Shown: piece by piece, positions 15,647-21,954 of the stretch
Layout of the letters: the number at the start of each line of letters is the position of its first letter
Numbering within the stretch: the first letter of the stretch is position 1
Assembly (NCBI GenBank): GCA_902796525.1
Contig: CADBPB010000017.1
Span: forward strand, 1 to 27,021
Reading direction: 5' to 3'
Length of the DNA: 27,021 nt
DNA from: an uncultured Erysipelotrichaceae bacterium
GTDB taxonomy: Bacteria > Bacillota_I > Bacilli_A > Erysipelotrichales > Erysipelotrichaceae
The notes under the pieces: generated by a model
Seen by the model: only the letters and a program-made list of their open reading frames with translations
Database searches by the model: none
What the model was told of the DNA's origin: nothing
Position numbers and translations under genes: made by a program

Positions 15647-16171
15647 CTATTTCTTTTTAGGTATCAAAACACAAGACATGATGTTGCCATCCAGTTTCGG
15701 TTCCTTGTCGACATTGGCGATATCCGATAATGAATCGATGAATTCGTGCATGATCTTGAGACCGACTTCCTGGCGGGTCATCATCCTTCCTCTGAAACGC
15801 ATATCGATCTTGACACGGGAAGAGCCTTCCAGCCACTTTCTGACCTGTTTCAGCTTCGTTTCGAAGTCATGGGTGTCGATGACAGGCGATAAGCGGATCG
15901 CTTTCATTTCCGTCACCTGCTGGTTCTTTTTCGCTTCCTTGGCCTTCTTCTGGGCTTCGAAACGGTATCTGCCGTAATCCAGTATCTTACATACCGGCGG
16001 CTTGGCGTTCGGCGCAACGCAGAGAAGATCCAGATCGTGTTCGTAGGCGATATTGATGGCATCATAGGATGACATCGTGCCTAGCTGATTTCCTTCCTGA
16101 TCGATGACCATTACTTCTTTAAAACGGATGCTCTCGTTTACCAGGTCATCATTGCTACGTTTCTGTGCTAT
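15647..16171 (-). CDS. infC: Translation initiation factor IF-3 (ATA start codon)
   Basis: IF-3 binds the 30S subunit and proofreads the start codon. The complete 174-residue protein reads IAQKRSNDDLVNESIRFKEV then MVIDQEGNQLGTMSS. It has an N-domain, a lysine-rich linker helix (ILDYGRYRFEAQKKAKEAKK) and a C-domain ending LIPKKK. Starting at the ATG at 16111 would remove the conserved NExIR...EV segment. Upstream, the only codon in frame before a TAA and correctly placed behind the GGGGG ribosome site (9 nt) is ATA at 16171. Non-canonical infC starts (AUU in E. coli) let IF-3 repress its own translation; ATA here suggests the same device. Confidence 0.9.
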   Translation of the reverse strand: MAQKRSNDDLVNESIRFKEVMVIDQEGNQLGTMSSYDAINIAYEHDLDLLCVAPNAKPPVCKILDYGRYRFEAQKKAKEAKKNQQVTEMKAIRLSPVIDTHDFETKLKQVRKWLEGSSRVKIDMRFRGRMMTRQEVGLKIMHEFIDSLSDIANVDKEPKLDGNIMSCVLIPKKK

Positions 16172-16313
16172 AGTTTTTTACCCCCTGATTCAAATAAAAA
16201 GTGAGACTTTGTCTCACTTAAATATCGTTACAATTCTGTAGCAATATGTTACCCAGGTTCTGCGAACTTCAGGTGAGAAGTGAGACTTCTGCTTTCTACA
16301 TGCTTTTTATTGC
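16172..16313 (-). promoter_or_regulatory. Attenuating 5' leader of infC-rpmI-rplT (probable L20 leader)
   Basis: From a predicted start near 16313 the leader is about 140 nt. It contains AGAAGTCTCACTTCT (16290-16276, minus strand), a GTTCGCAGAAC hairpin near 16265, and then a terminator hairpin. GTCTCACTT at 16286-16278 is fully complementary to the 5' terminator arm AAGTGAGAC at 16219-16211, so an antiterminator can form. It can also be sequestered in its own hairpin (AGAAGT/ACTTCT). In Firmicutes this operon is known to be controlled by L20 binding a leader that mimics its 23S rRNA site, which fits the position and logic; I cannot prove L20 binding from sequence. Confidence 0.75.
16190..16219 (-). 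terminator. Attenuator terminator in the infC leader
   Basis: AAGTGAGAC-AAA-GTCTCACTT followed by TTTTTATTT on the minus strand: a perfect 9-bp stem, 3-nt loop and T-tract, ending about 18 nt before the infC ATA start. AAGTGAGACTT occurs twice on the plus strand (16199-16209 and 16278-16288), forming the alternative pairing. Confidence 0.9.
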
Positions 16314-16319
16314 TCTATT

Positions 16320-16348
16320 ATTTAAGCATATTCCTCGGAAGATGTCAA
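16320..16348 (-). promoter_or_regulatory. Promoter of the infC operon
   Basis: On the minus strand TTGACA (16348-16343) is a consensus -35. A 17-bp spacer leads to TTAAAT (16325-16320), preceded by TGC as an extended -10. This is the only promoter in the window with a perfect -35. It starts 3 nt past the stop of the upstream deacetylase gene, and no terminator separates the two units. Confidence 0.85.
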
Positions 16349-16351
16349 ATG

Positions 16352-17290
16352 TCAATGGCACATGACAGATCGATCGCATAGCGGCAGCAGGATATAGCCC
16401 TGTTTTCTTAAGCCTTTTATGATATCCGGCAAAGCGGCCAGCGTGTTCTCCGAATAGTCATGCATCAGCACGACCATGATATCCTTCCCCTCCGTATTGT
16501 TCAACACGTTTGCGGCATAGGTTTCAGGGGACATGACCTTCTTTCCGTCTCCCGTTTCAGCATTCCAATCCACATAGACATAATCGATCTCTTTGAGACG
16601 GGGTATGATATAAGGAGCCATGGATGAAGTGCCGCTTCCTCCCGGAAAGCGCATGACGGTCGTCATATATCCGTATCTGTCATAGATGAAACTGCGGTTC
16701 TTTAGAAGATCCTGAATGAAATAGTCTACCGACTGATAGACGCCTGATTCGCCGAATTTATGGGAAGCAGTGTGGTTCCCGAGCGTATGGCCTGACGATA
16801 TGATCCGACGATAGACTCGGTCATAGATATCGCTGTAATCTTCATAGCCTGTTTCTTGGCATTTCATGAGATAGAAGAAGGTCGCTCTGACATCGTACTC
16901 GTCCAGGACATCAAGGAAACGTTCCGACAGGCGGTATGGTCCGTCATCAAAAGTAAGATAGGCGATCTTTTTTGCTGTCCCGCCCTCAAGGATACGCTGT
17001 TCAAGATCGATGATCTCATTAAAATATGATTCTTTTTCTATCGCAACGAGCTCTTCAAAATCTTTGTAGCTTTCAAGTTCATCCAGTTTCTCATGATATG
17101 AAACGCTCAGGTCATCGGTTAACCGGTCCTGTTCCGCGATCTGCTCATTCAAAATAGCCGTTTGTTTCTTATTCGCGCTGATGTTTTCATCAAAGATCCG
17201 ATAGAAATGGAATATGATGCCTATCAGCAATAATGAACAAACGTTCAGGATGATAGCTGCGATGCGAGCTGTTCTCTTAGTTTTCTCCAT
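16352..17290 (-). CDS. Membrane-anchored polysaccharide deacetylase (NodB domain)
   Basis: A 312-residue protein with a basic N-terminus, one transmembrane segment (about 10-29) and an extracytoplasmic coiled coil (about 38-103). The NodB deacetylase domain keeps the catalytic set: TFDDGP (113-118), GHTLGNHTASH (H173, H177), RFPGG (214-218), VDWNAETGD (D241) and LMHDYS (H277). Likely substrate is peptidoglycan (PgdA/PdaA-like) or another N-acetylated wall glycan. The start codon lies 46 nt inside the upstream gene. I keep this start because the basic residues and membrane anchor need it and AGGA precedes it by 9 nt. Last gene of the rdgB operon. Confidence 0.9.
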   Translation of the reverse strand: MEKTKRTARIAAIILNVCSLLLIGIIFHFYRIFDENISANKKQTAILNEQIAEQDRLTDDLSVSYHEKLDELESYKDFEELVAIEKESYFNEIIDLEQRILEGGTAKKIAYLTFDDGPYRLSERFLDVLDEYDVRATFFYLMKCQETGYEDYSDIYDRVYRRIISSGHTLGNHTASHKFGESGVYQSVDYFIQDLLKNRSFIYDRYGYMTTVMRFPGGSGTSSMAPYIIPRLKEIDYVYVDWNAETGDGKKVMSPETYAANVLNNTEGKDIMVVLMHDYSENTLAALPDIIKGLRKQGYILLPLCDRSVMCH

Positions 17291-17547
17291 AAAGCCAGTT
17301 CCTCATAGCGTCCATCCTGCCGGAATCTTTCGATCTTCTCTTCAATCTCCGAGATTTCCCTGCTGAGCATCTCGTTGTCTTCGATAGCCAGCTGCAGCTT
17401 CGTTTCCAGTATCTTATTGGTATTTTCGATTTCTTTCAGCTTTCCCGCATAAAGAAAATAGCCTGCGGATCCGATCGTCAGAATCAGCAGAAAAACGAAT
17501 ATGCTCAGAAATGTAACGGATGTCAGATTCTTTCTGTTCCTGATCAT
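17245..17547 (-). CDS. Small membrane protein with coiled coil (function unknown)
   Basis: 100 residues: a basic N-terminus (MIRNRKN), one transmembrane helix (about 10-34), then a charged coiled coil (KLKEIENTNKILETKLQLAI and EMLSREISEIEEKIERFR) to the end. This is the topology of FtsL/DivIC-type septal proteins, but I see no sequence signature for them. It starts 7 nt after the phosphoesterase stop, with only a weak ribosome site. It overlaps the following deacetylase by 46 nt in another frame. The deacetylase has the same anchor-plus-coil layout, which makes a physical partnership plausible. Confidence 0.72.
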   Translation of the reverse strand: MIRNRKNLTSVTFLSIFVFLLILTIGSAGYFLYAGKLKEIENTNKILETKLQLAIEDNEMLSREISEIEEKIERFRQDGRYEELALWRKLREQLASQLSS

Positions 17548-17554
17548 TGATATT

Positions 17555-18010
17555 CTATAGATCGATCCTTTGCACTCTCACGGTATCTTTATCCAGATAC
17601 AGTCTGGCGTAGCTTGGCGCGGTGAGATCTCTGTTGCGCCAACAGCTTCCCGGGTTGATGAAATGGATCCCCCCGATCATCTCATCGCAAAACATATGCG
17701 TATGTCCGAACAGTACGATATCCGCCTGATGGCTCTGCGCCTTGAACACGAAAGCATTCATCGAATAGATATAGCCGTCGCCATGCAGCATCAGGATCCT
17801 GTGTCCTTCCAGTTCGATGATCCTTTGCTTCGGATACTCGTAATACCAGTCGTTGTTTCCTTTGACGCTGATGAATGGCTCGATCTCTTTGGGATCCCGC
17901 ATCGAGTCGCCCAGATGAAAATAATAATCGCAGGCGGGATTATCGCTCAAGATCTTCTGGATGGACGTTTCATCTCCGTGATTGTCGGATGCGACACATA
18001 TTTTCAGCAT
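17555..18010 (-). CDS. YfcE/MJ0936-type metallophosphoesterase
   Basis: A 151-residue two-metal phosphodiesterase. The motifs are in order: SDNHGD (D9, H11), FHLGDS (D35), VKGNND (N53), LMLHGDG (H76) and FGHTHM (H103, H105). NPGSCWRNR near the C-terminus is typical of the YfcE family. The natural substrate is not defined for these proteins. I start at MLKICVASDNHGD, which overlaps the trmL stop by 7 nt. A longer frame to 18082 merely reads the end of trmL in another phase. Confidence 0.9.
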   Translation of the reverse strand: MLKICVASDNHGDETSIQKILSDNPACDYYFHLGDSMRDPKEIEPFISVKGNNDWYYEYPKQRIIELEGHRILMLHGDGYIYSMNAFVFKAQSHQADIVLFGHTHMFCDEMIGGIHFINPGSCWRNRDLTAPSYARLYLDKDTVRVQRIDL

Positions 18011-18510
18011 TTCAGTAAATAATCTTCTCCTTTGATCCATTCTCTGGGACTCAGATCGCCGAAACCGATCTGTCTCAGACATTCATAAGCCCCGATGGCG
18101 ACGCAGTTGGACAGGTTGAGGCTTCGGGCGTCTTTCCTCATGGGGATCCTGTAGCAATCGTCCAGATGGTCCTTGAGGATCCTTTTATCGATCCCCGTCG
18201 ATTCTTTGCCGAAAACGAGATAGATCTCCTGTTTCTTGTCAAAGACGCATTCTTCGAACGATTTCATTGCATAACGGGTAAAATAAACAAACTGTCCCTT
18301 CTTGTCCTGAATGAAATGTTCCCAGTCGGGATAGATTGCGTATTCCATCTCCTTGCGGTAATCCATGCCGCTGCGTTTGAGATGCCGGTCATCCAGGACG
18401 AAACCGAACGGTTCGATCAGATGCAGCTTCATCTCGAAAACGCTGCAGGTGCGCATGATATTGCCCGTATTCTGCGGAATTTCCGGCTCGAAGAGGACGA
18501 TATTAACCAT
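18004..18510 (-). CDS. trmL: tRNA (cytidine/uridine-34 2'-O)-methyltransferase
   Basis: SPOUT-class enzyme that methylates the wobble ribose of certain tRNA-Leu species with S-adenosylmethionine. The 168 residues show VLFEPEIPQNTGNIMRTC, KRSGMDY, LVFGKESTGI and IPMRKDARSLNLSNCVAI, all diagnostic of TrmL/CspR. The gene overlaps the Lit-like gene by 8 nt upstream and the phosphoesterase by 7 nt downstream. Confidence 0.94.
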   Translation of the reverse strand: MVNIVLFEPEIPQNTGNIMRTCSVFEMKLHLIEPFGFVLDDRHLKRSGMDYRKEMEYAIYPDWEHFIQDKKGQFVYFTRYAMKSFEECVFDKKQEIYLVFGKESTGIDKRILKDHLDDCYRIPMRKDARSLNLSNCVAIGAYECLRQIGFGDLSPREWIKGEDYLLKC

Positions 18511-19201
18511 TTTTCGGCCTGCGATTCATAAATAAGACGAAATATCCAAGCAGAAGGCTTCCGATAAACGTAAAGAAGATCCTGCTGACCAGGTGGAAGA
18601 AGAATTCCGGCGGAACGATCATGATCAGAATGTCTTTCCTCAGATCGAGGATCCACAGATCGTTGCCAGGAAAGAACACATGATGGAACATCGTCCAGAA
18701 GGAATCGAAATCAATGAAGACCCACGCGCCCAGAACAAGGAATACCGCCATGACGATCAGCAGCACTTTCTTGTATGCGGCAAACAGATCGCCGAGCGGA
18801 TATTTTCTTATCAGAAGATAGGCCAGCGAAAGCGCGAAAACGATTCCGGAAACGGCCATCAGGCAGTTGGCGGTCAGGTTCAGGTTTCTGACGTCGATCA
18901 TATGCAGCTTTTCGTCATCGGTAAAGACTTCTCTGAGCTGTCCCTTCACTGTCATCTGCTTATCCAGAGATGCGTCTTTGTCATTCAGGTAGCTTAATGT
19001 GAAATGCGTCAGCTCGTCCAACTCTTCCAAGCCGATGCCGATATGTTCATGGATCGGTTTTCCATATAAAGTCAAAGAACGATGCTCGGAAGCATAGAAA
19101 GGTTCGTAAAAGGACCAGAAATGGATGCTTGCCAGCAACGCGAAGAGAATGAAACTGAAACTGCAGAGATAGCAGAATGGTTTAGAGCTTGTTTTTGGCA
19201 T
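18503..19201 (-). CDS. lit: DUF1461/TIGR01906 membrane protein, Lit-like lipoprotein transacylase
   Basis: A 232-residue protein with four predicted transmembrane helices (about 10-30, 111-131, 145-163 and 205-225) and a large extracytoplasmic loop. Characteristic segments are FTDDEKLHMIDVRNL (H100), FHHVFFPGNDLWILD (H173, H174) and PPEFFFHLV. This family contains Lit, the lipoprotein intramolecular transacylase of Enterococcus and Bacillus. Lit moves an acyl chain from the lipid to the N-terminal cysteine, making lyso-form lipoproteins, and two histidines roughly 72 residues apart are reported as essential; spacing here is 73-74. Family membership is clear; assignment as active Lit rather than an uncharacterised relative is inference. 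The start overlaps rdgB by 20 nt. Confidence 0.75.
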   Translation of the reverse strand: MPKTSSKPFCYLCSFSFILFALLASIHFWSFYEPFYASEHRSLTLYGKPIHEHIGIGLEELDELTHFTLSYLNDKDASLDKQMTVKGQLREVFTDDEKLHMIDVRNLNLTANCLMAVSGIVFALSLAYLLIRKYPLGDLFAAYKKVLLIVMAVFLVLGAWVFIDFDSFWTMFHHVFFPGNDLWILDLRKDILIMIVPPEFFFHLVSRIFFTFIGSLLLGYFVLFMNRRPKNG

Positions 19202-19772
19202 CGATGATCCACTCCTTCAAGGCTTTGGCGCGATGGGAATGTTCGTTCTTGAACGCATCTCCAAGTTCCGCTTCGGTCTTATCGTATTGCGGGATGATGA
19301 AGATCGGATCATATCCGAATCCTTCGCTGCCGGCTTTCGCATAGGCGATACGGCCTTCATTGATCCCTTCATAGTAGGAAACGTTATCGTTTTCATCGAT
19401 GAAACACATCACATCGACGAATTGAGCCCCCCGGTCTTCGACCCCTTCCATGATTTCAAGGATCCTGTCGCATTTATGATCATAGTCAAGATCGCCTAAG
19501 AAACGTGCGGAATGGATCCCCGGTCCCCCGTCGAGATGGTCGATACAGATCCCGGAATCATCCGCGATCGTCGGATAATGGAAAAGATCATGATAATAGC
19601 TGGCTTTGATATAGGCGTTTTCCTGAAAGGAAGTGCCGTTTTCGTCAGGCTCTTCATGGTGATCGAAATCCGCGGGACACAGCAGTTCCACCTCGACGCC
19701 GTTACGGTCAAGGATATCGCGGATCTCTCTGATCTTGTTTTTGTTGTTGGAAGCGATAAACAGTTTTTTCAC
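19182..19772 (-). CDS. rdgB: dITP/XTP pyrophosphatase (RdgB/HAM1)
   Basis: House-cleaning enzyme that hydrolyses dITP, ITP and XTP to monophosphates. The 196 residues start MKKLFIASNNKNKIREI and contain IADDSGICID, GGPGIHSARF, GSEGFGYDPIF and SHRAKAL, the complete family set. The start codon is GTG with no ribosome site; TATAAT ends 7 nt upstream, so the mRNA is predicted leaderless. It heads a six-gene operon ending in the deacetylase. Confidence 0.94.
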   Translation of the reverse strand: MKKLFIASNNKNKIREIRDILDRNGVEVELLCPADFDHHEEPDENGTSFQENAYIKASYYHDLFHYPTIADDSGICIDHLDGGPGIHSARFLGDLDYDHKCDRILEIMEGVEDRGAQFVDVMCFIDENDNVSYYEGINEGRIAYAKAGSEGFGYDPIFIIPQYDKTEAELGDAFKNEHSHRAKALKEWIIDAKNKL

Positions 19773-19778
19773 AATAAA

Positions 19779-19804
19779 AATTATATCCTAAAACGGATAT
19801 AATT
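19779..19804 (-). terminator. Palindrome acting as possible phoH terminator and containing the rdgB -10
   Basis: A perfect inverted repeat with 10-nt arms AATTATATCC and GGATATAATT and a 6-nt loop, followed on the minus strand by a short T-rich stretch. It lies 29 nt past the phoH stop and could act as a weak AT-rich terminator. The same downstream arm holds the rdgB -10, so termination and initiation signals are superimposed. Confidence 0.5.
19780..19785 (-). promoter_or_regulatory. -10 element of the rdgB operon (predicted leaderless)
   Basis: TATAAT on the minus strand ends 7 nt (TTTTATT) before the rdgB GTG. No -35 consensus and no TG extension (GGA precedes). It lies within a 10-bp-arm palindrome that could also be a regulator site. 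Confidence 0.68.
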
Positions 19805-19832
19805 CGATATTTTTTCTTTTCCAGATACAGAA

Positions 19833-20777
19833 TCAGATCTGGAACTTGTCGATGATGGTCTGGACCAGAGGATTGCGGATCACATCATCGCGGCTGAATT
19901 CGATGAATCCGATGCCTTCTACGCCTTGCAGCTTTTCTTTGGCGATGATCAGACCGCTTTTGTTCCGGCTGATATTCAGATCGATCTGGGTGGTATCGCC
20001 GTTGACGATCATCTTGGAATTGAATCCCAGCCTCGTCAGGAACATCAGCATCTGCTTGTCGGTGGTATTCTGCGCTTCGTCAAGTATTACGAATGCTTCG
20101 TCGAGGGTACGTCCGCGCATATAGGCCAAAGGAATGACCTGGATGATGCCTTTCTCGATGTAGCGCTCTTTCTTTTCGGAGCCCAGGATCACATCCAGGG
20201 CATCATAGATCGGCATGAGATAGGGATCGACCTTCTCTTTCAAGTCACCTGGAAGGAAGCCAAGAGACTCCCCTGCTTCCACCGCGGGACGGCTGATGAT
20301 GATCTTGTTTACTTTTTCTTTCTTCAGATAATGGACCGCCAGCAATACTGCGAGAAACGTTTTTCCGGTTCCTGCCGGACCGCTGCAGAAAACCAGGTCG
20401 TTGTTTCTGACTTCTTCGACGAAACGGTACTGGTTATAGGTCTTCGGCTTGTACGGCTTTCCGTTGTAGGCATAGCTGATGATATCTTCCTTGTAGGAAG
20501 GAACTTCTTCCGTGTCGTTAAGATGCATAAAAGACTGACGGATCAGATCCTGATCGATCAGTTCGTTTCTGCTGTGGCGGATAAGATAGTCCATATGTTT
20601 CGCAAACTGCCGGAAGAGTTCTTCATCATCACTTAGCAGCTTGAAACAGTTGTCGCGATAGACTATGCCGCATCCGTAGAGTTCTTCCAGAAGGCTGATA
20701 TTGGTGTCATTGACACCGATGATATTCTTGATGCTCTCATGATCAAGATCGTTGAACAGATATTCCATTTCTTTCAT
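19833..20777 (-). CDS. phoH: PhoH-like ATPase
   Basis: A 314-residue P-loop protein. About 115 N-terminal residues of the usual PhoH-associated domain precede the ATPase: Walker A GPAGTGKT (133-140), SRPAVEAGESLGFLPGDLKEK, LAYMRGRTL, Walker B FVILDEAQN, and NGDTTQIDL. The family is linked to RNA metabolism and often sits next to ybeY; here ybeY is absent and a PfkB-type kinase precedes it by 9 nt. The ribosome site is weak; a second ATG three codons in is an alternative. An 8-bp inverted repeat (TTCCAGAT/ATCTGGAA) spans the stop codon but has no T-tract. Confidence 0.92.
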   Translation of the reverse strand: MKEMEYLFNDLDHESIKNIIGVNDTNISLLEELYGCGIVYRDNCFKLLSDDEELFRQFAKHMDYLIRHSRNELIDQDLIRQSFMHLNDTEEVPSYKEDIISYAYNGKPYKPKTYNQYRFVEEVRNNDLVFCSGPAGTGKTFLAVLLAVHYLKKEKVNKIIISRPAVEAGESLGFLPGDLKEKVDPYLMPIYDALDVILGSEKKERYIEKGIIQVIPLAYMRGRTLDEAFVILDEAQNTTDKQMLMFLTRLGFNSKMIVNGDTTQIDLNISRNKSGLIIAKEKLQGVEGIGFIEFSRDDVIRNPLVQTIIDKFQI

Positions 20778-20786
20778 TAAACCACA

Positions 20787-21665
20787 TTATTCGTATTTAA
20801 TCCATTCCGTAGCGCCGAGATGACCGCACGCCTTGGCTCCGAAACGGTTTCCAAGACCGATACATTCCTCTGTCGTCATATTCCGGGTCAGTCCGAGGAT
20901 GAAACCCGCCACAAAACTGTCCCCTGCCCCTGTCGTATCCAAGGGAACGACGGGCTCCGTTCCATATAGTACATGTCTGTGATAGGCACCCTGACTTCCG
21001 CATTTGATGATCGCATTCACTCCGTGCGCTTCAAAACATTCGCAGATCTTTTCAAGATCGCTTTCCTGCGTCAGCATCTCGGCTTCCTTCCGGTTGCAGA
21101 AGAAATAATCGGCGTGTTCCAGGCAATGCATGTCCCCGATCGTCTCATGATGTTTCGGCGTCGAACAGTCGACGCACAGGAGTTTTCCTTTTCGTTTGAT
21201 CTGTGCAAACAGCGTTTCCAGTTCGGCATCGTGCAGCTGTTCCGAAATGAACAGTGACGCAAAACTGACGATCTCGCAATCGTCATCGACCGCGATATCT
21301 TCCAGTTTCAGCTTCCTGAGACTGCCATTCCTGTTTCCGACAAAAGTCCTTTCGCCGTTTCCGTCGACGCAGACGATCGAAACATAGGTTTCCACGCCGT
21401 CCTTGAGCAGATTCTCGTTATAGGAAACGTTTCCTTCCTTCAGAACGCTTTTCAGCTGCCGTCCCAGCAGATCATTGCCCAATATGGCGATCAGCTTCGT
21501 ATCGGCCTGGAAATGGCTCAGAACGAGCGCTTCATTCAAAGCGTCCCCTCCCGGCAGCATGAGGATATGATCCGTCTTATAGCTACCGGAAAAGAAAGAT
21601 TCCTGATCGATCGGAGACAAAAGGATGTCCATGCAGGCGGCACCGATCACATTCACTTTGCTCAT
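20787..21665 (-). CDS. PfkB-family carbohydrate or nucleoside kinase
   Basis: A 292-residue ribokinase-fold enzyme. Substrate-side motif PGGDALNEALVLS lies at 38-50 and the ATP/anion-hole motif is DTTGAGDSFVAGF (243-255) with catalytic D249. The central strands include the usual CDG/NRxEA region (FFCNRKEAEML). The pattern is closer to fructokinase/ribokinase-like members than to PfkB or adenosine kinase, but the substrate cannot be assigned. The ATG has no ribosome site and TATAAT ends 6 nt upstream, so a leaderless mRNA is predicted. It is followed by phoH. Confidence 0.88.
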   Translation of the reverse strand: MSKVNVIGAACMDILLSPIDQESFFSGSYKTDHILMLPGGDALNEALVLSHFQADTKLIAILGNDLLGRQLKSVLKEGNVSYNENLLKDGVETYVSIVCVDGNGERTFVGNRNGSLRKLKLEDIAVDDDCEIVSFASLFISEQLHDAELETLFAQIKRKGKLLCVDCSTPKHHETIGDMHCLEHADYFFCNRKEAEMLTQESDLEKICECFEAHGVNAIIKCGSQGAYHRHVLYGTEPVVPLDTTGAGDSFVAGFILGLTRNMTTEECIGLGNRFGAKACGHLGATEWIKYE

Positions 21666-21671
21666 GTTTCT

Positions 21672-21677
21672 ATTATA
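21672..21677 (-). promoter_or_regulatory. -10 element of the PfkB-phoH unit (predicted leaderless)
   Basis: TATAAT on the minus strand, then 6 nt (AGAAAC), then ATG. Its -35 zone falls inside the rpsU terminator hairpin, where no consensus is visible. Confidence 0.7.
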
Positions 21678-21685
21678 TGACAGAA

Positions 21686-21710
21686 ATAAAAGACTGATTT
21701 CTCAGTCTTT
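21686..21710 (-). terminator. Intrinsic terminator of rpsU
   Basis: AAAGACTGA-GAAA-TCAGTCTTT followed by TATTT on the minus strand: a perfect 9-bp stem capped by a stable GAAA tetraloop, beginning 1 nt after the rpsU stop. The PfkB -10 follows within about 10 nt. Confidence 0.88.
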
Positions 21711-21711
21711 C

Positions 21712-21891
21712 TTATTTCGATCTTCTTAATTTGCGCGCGTTTTCTCTCTTTAATCTTTTCTTAACGCCCGGTTTGACATAATATTCTCTTTTCCTGACTT
21801 CCAGGAGCGTTCCATTACGCGAAACCTGTCTCTTAAAACGACGCATTGCATCATCCAGCTGTTCGTTTTCTTTCACGACGACTCTTGCCAT
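21712..21891 (-). CDS. rpsU: Ribosomal protein S21
   Basis: The 59 residues are MARVVVKENEQLDDAMRRFK followed by a basic region ending in KLRRSK, the full small-subunit protein S21. A strong GGGGGTG ribosome site lies 6 nt upstream. It has its own promoter and a terminator 1 nt after the stop, so it is monocistronic. Confidence 0.96.
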   Translation of the reverse strand: MARVVVKENEQLDDAMRRFKRQVSRNGTLLEVRKREYYVKPGVKKRLKRENARKLRRSK

Positions 21892-21921
21892 AATTTCACC
21901 CCCATTCCGTCAACATTCAAA

Positions 21922-21927
21922 ATTATA
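21922..21927 (-). promoter_or_regulatory. -10 element of rpsU
   Basis: TATAAT on the minus strand about 30 nt before the rpsU ATG, leaving a leader of roughly 24 nt that carries the GGGGGTG ribosome site. The -35 is weak (TTCATT at 17 bp). Confidence 0.68.
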
Positions 21928-21954
21928 TACTAAATCATCCGAAAATGAAATAGT

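Noticed and set aside
16172..16351. T-box or metabolite riboswitch in the 180-nt infC leader
   Set aside because: No T-box UGGN motif with AG-bulge/stem I layout and no known aptamer core was recognised; the attenuator with a repeated complementary segment before infC-rpmI-rplT fits the L20 leader better.
18010..18082. Longer N-terminus for the YfcE-type phosphoesterase
   Set aside because: The added residues are the end of trmL read in another phase; the family begins just before the SDNHGD motif.
19798..19803. Plus-strand TATAAT between rdgB and phoH
   Set aside because: It is the mirror arm of the palindrome holding the rdgB -10, and there is no plus-strand gene downstream.
19824..19849. 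Inverted repeat TTCCAGAT/ATCTGGAA across the phoH stop as a terminator
   Set aside because: On the phoH strand it is followed by an A-rich, not T-rich, tract; it may be chance.
19926..20636. A 236-codon plus-strand open frame opposite phoH
   Set aside because: A shadow of phoH, whose Walker motifs prove the minus frame; the antisense product has no recognisable domain.
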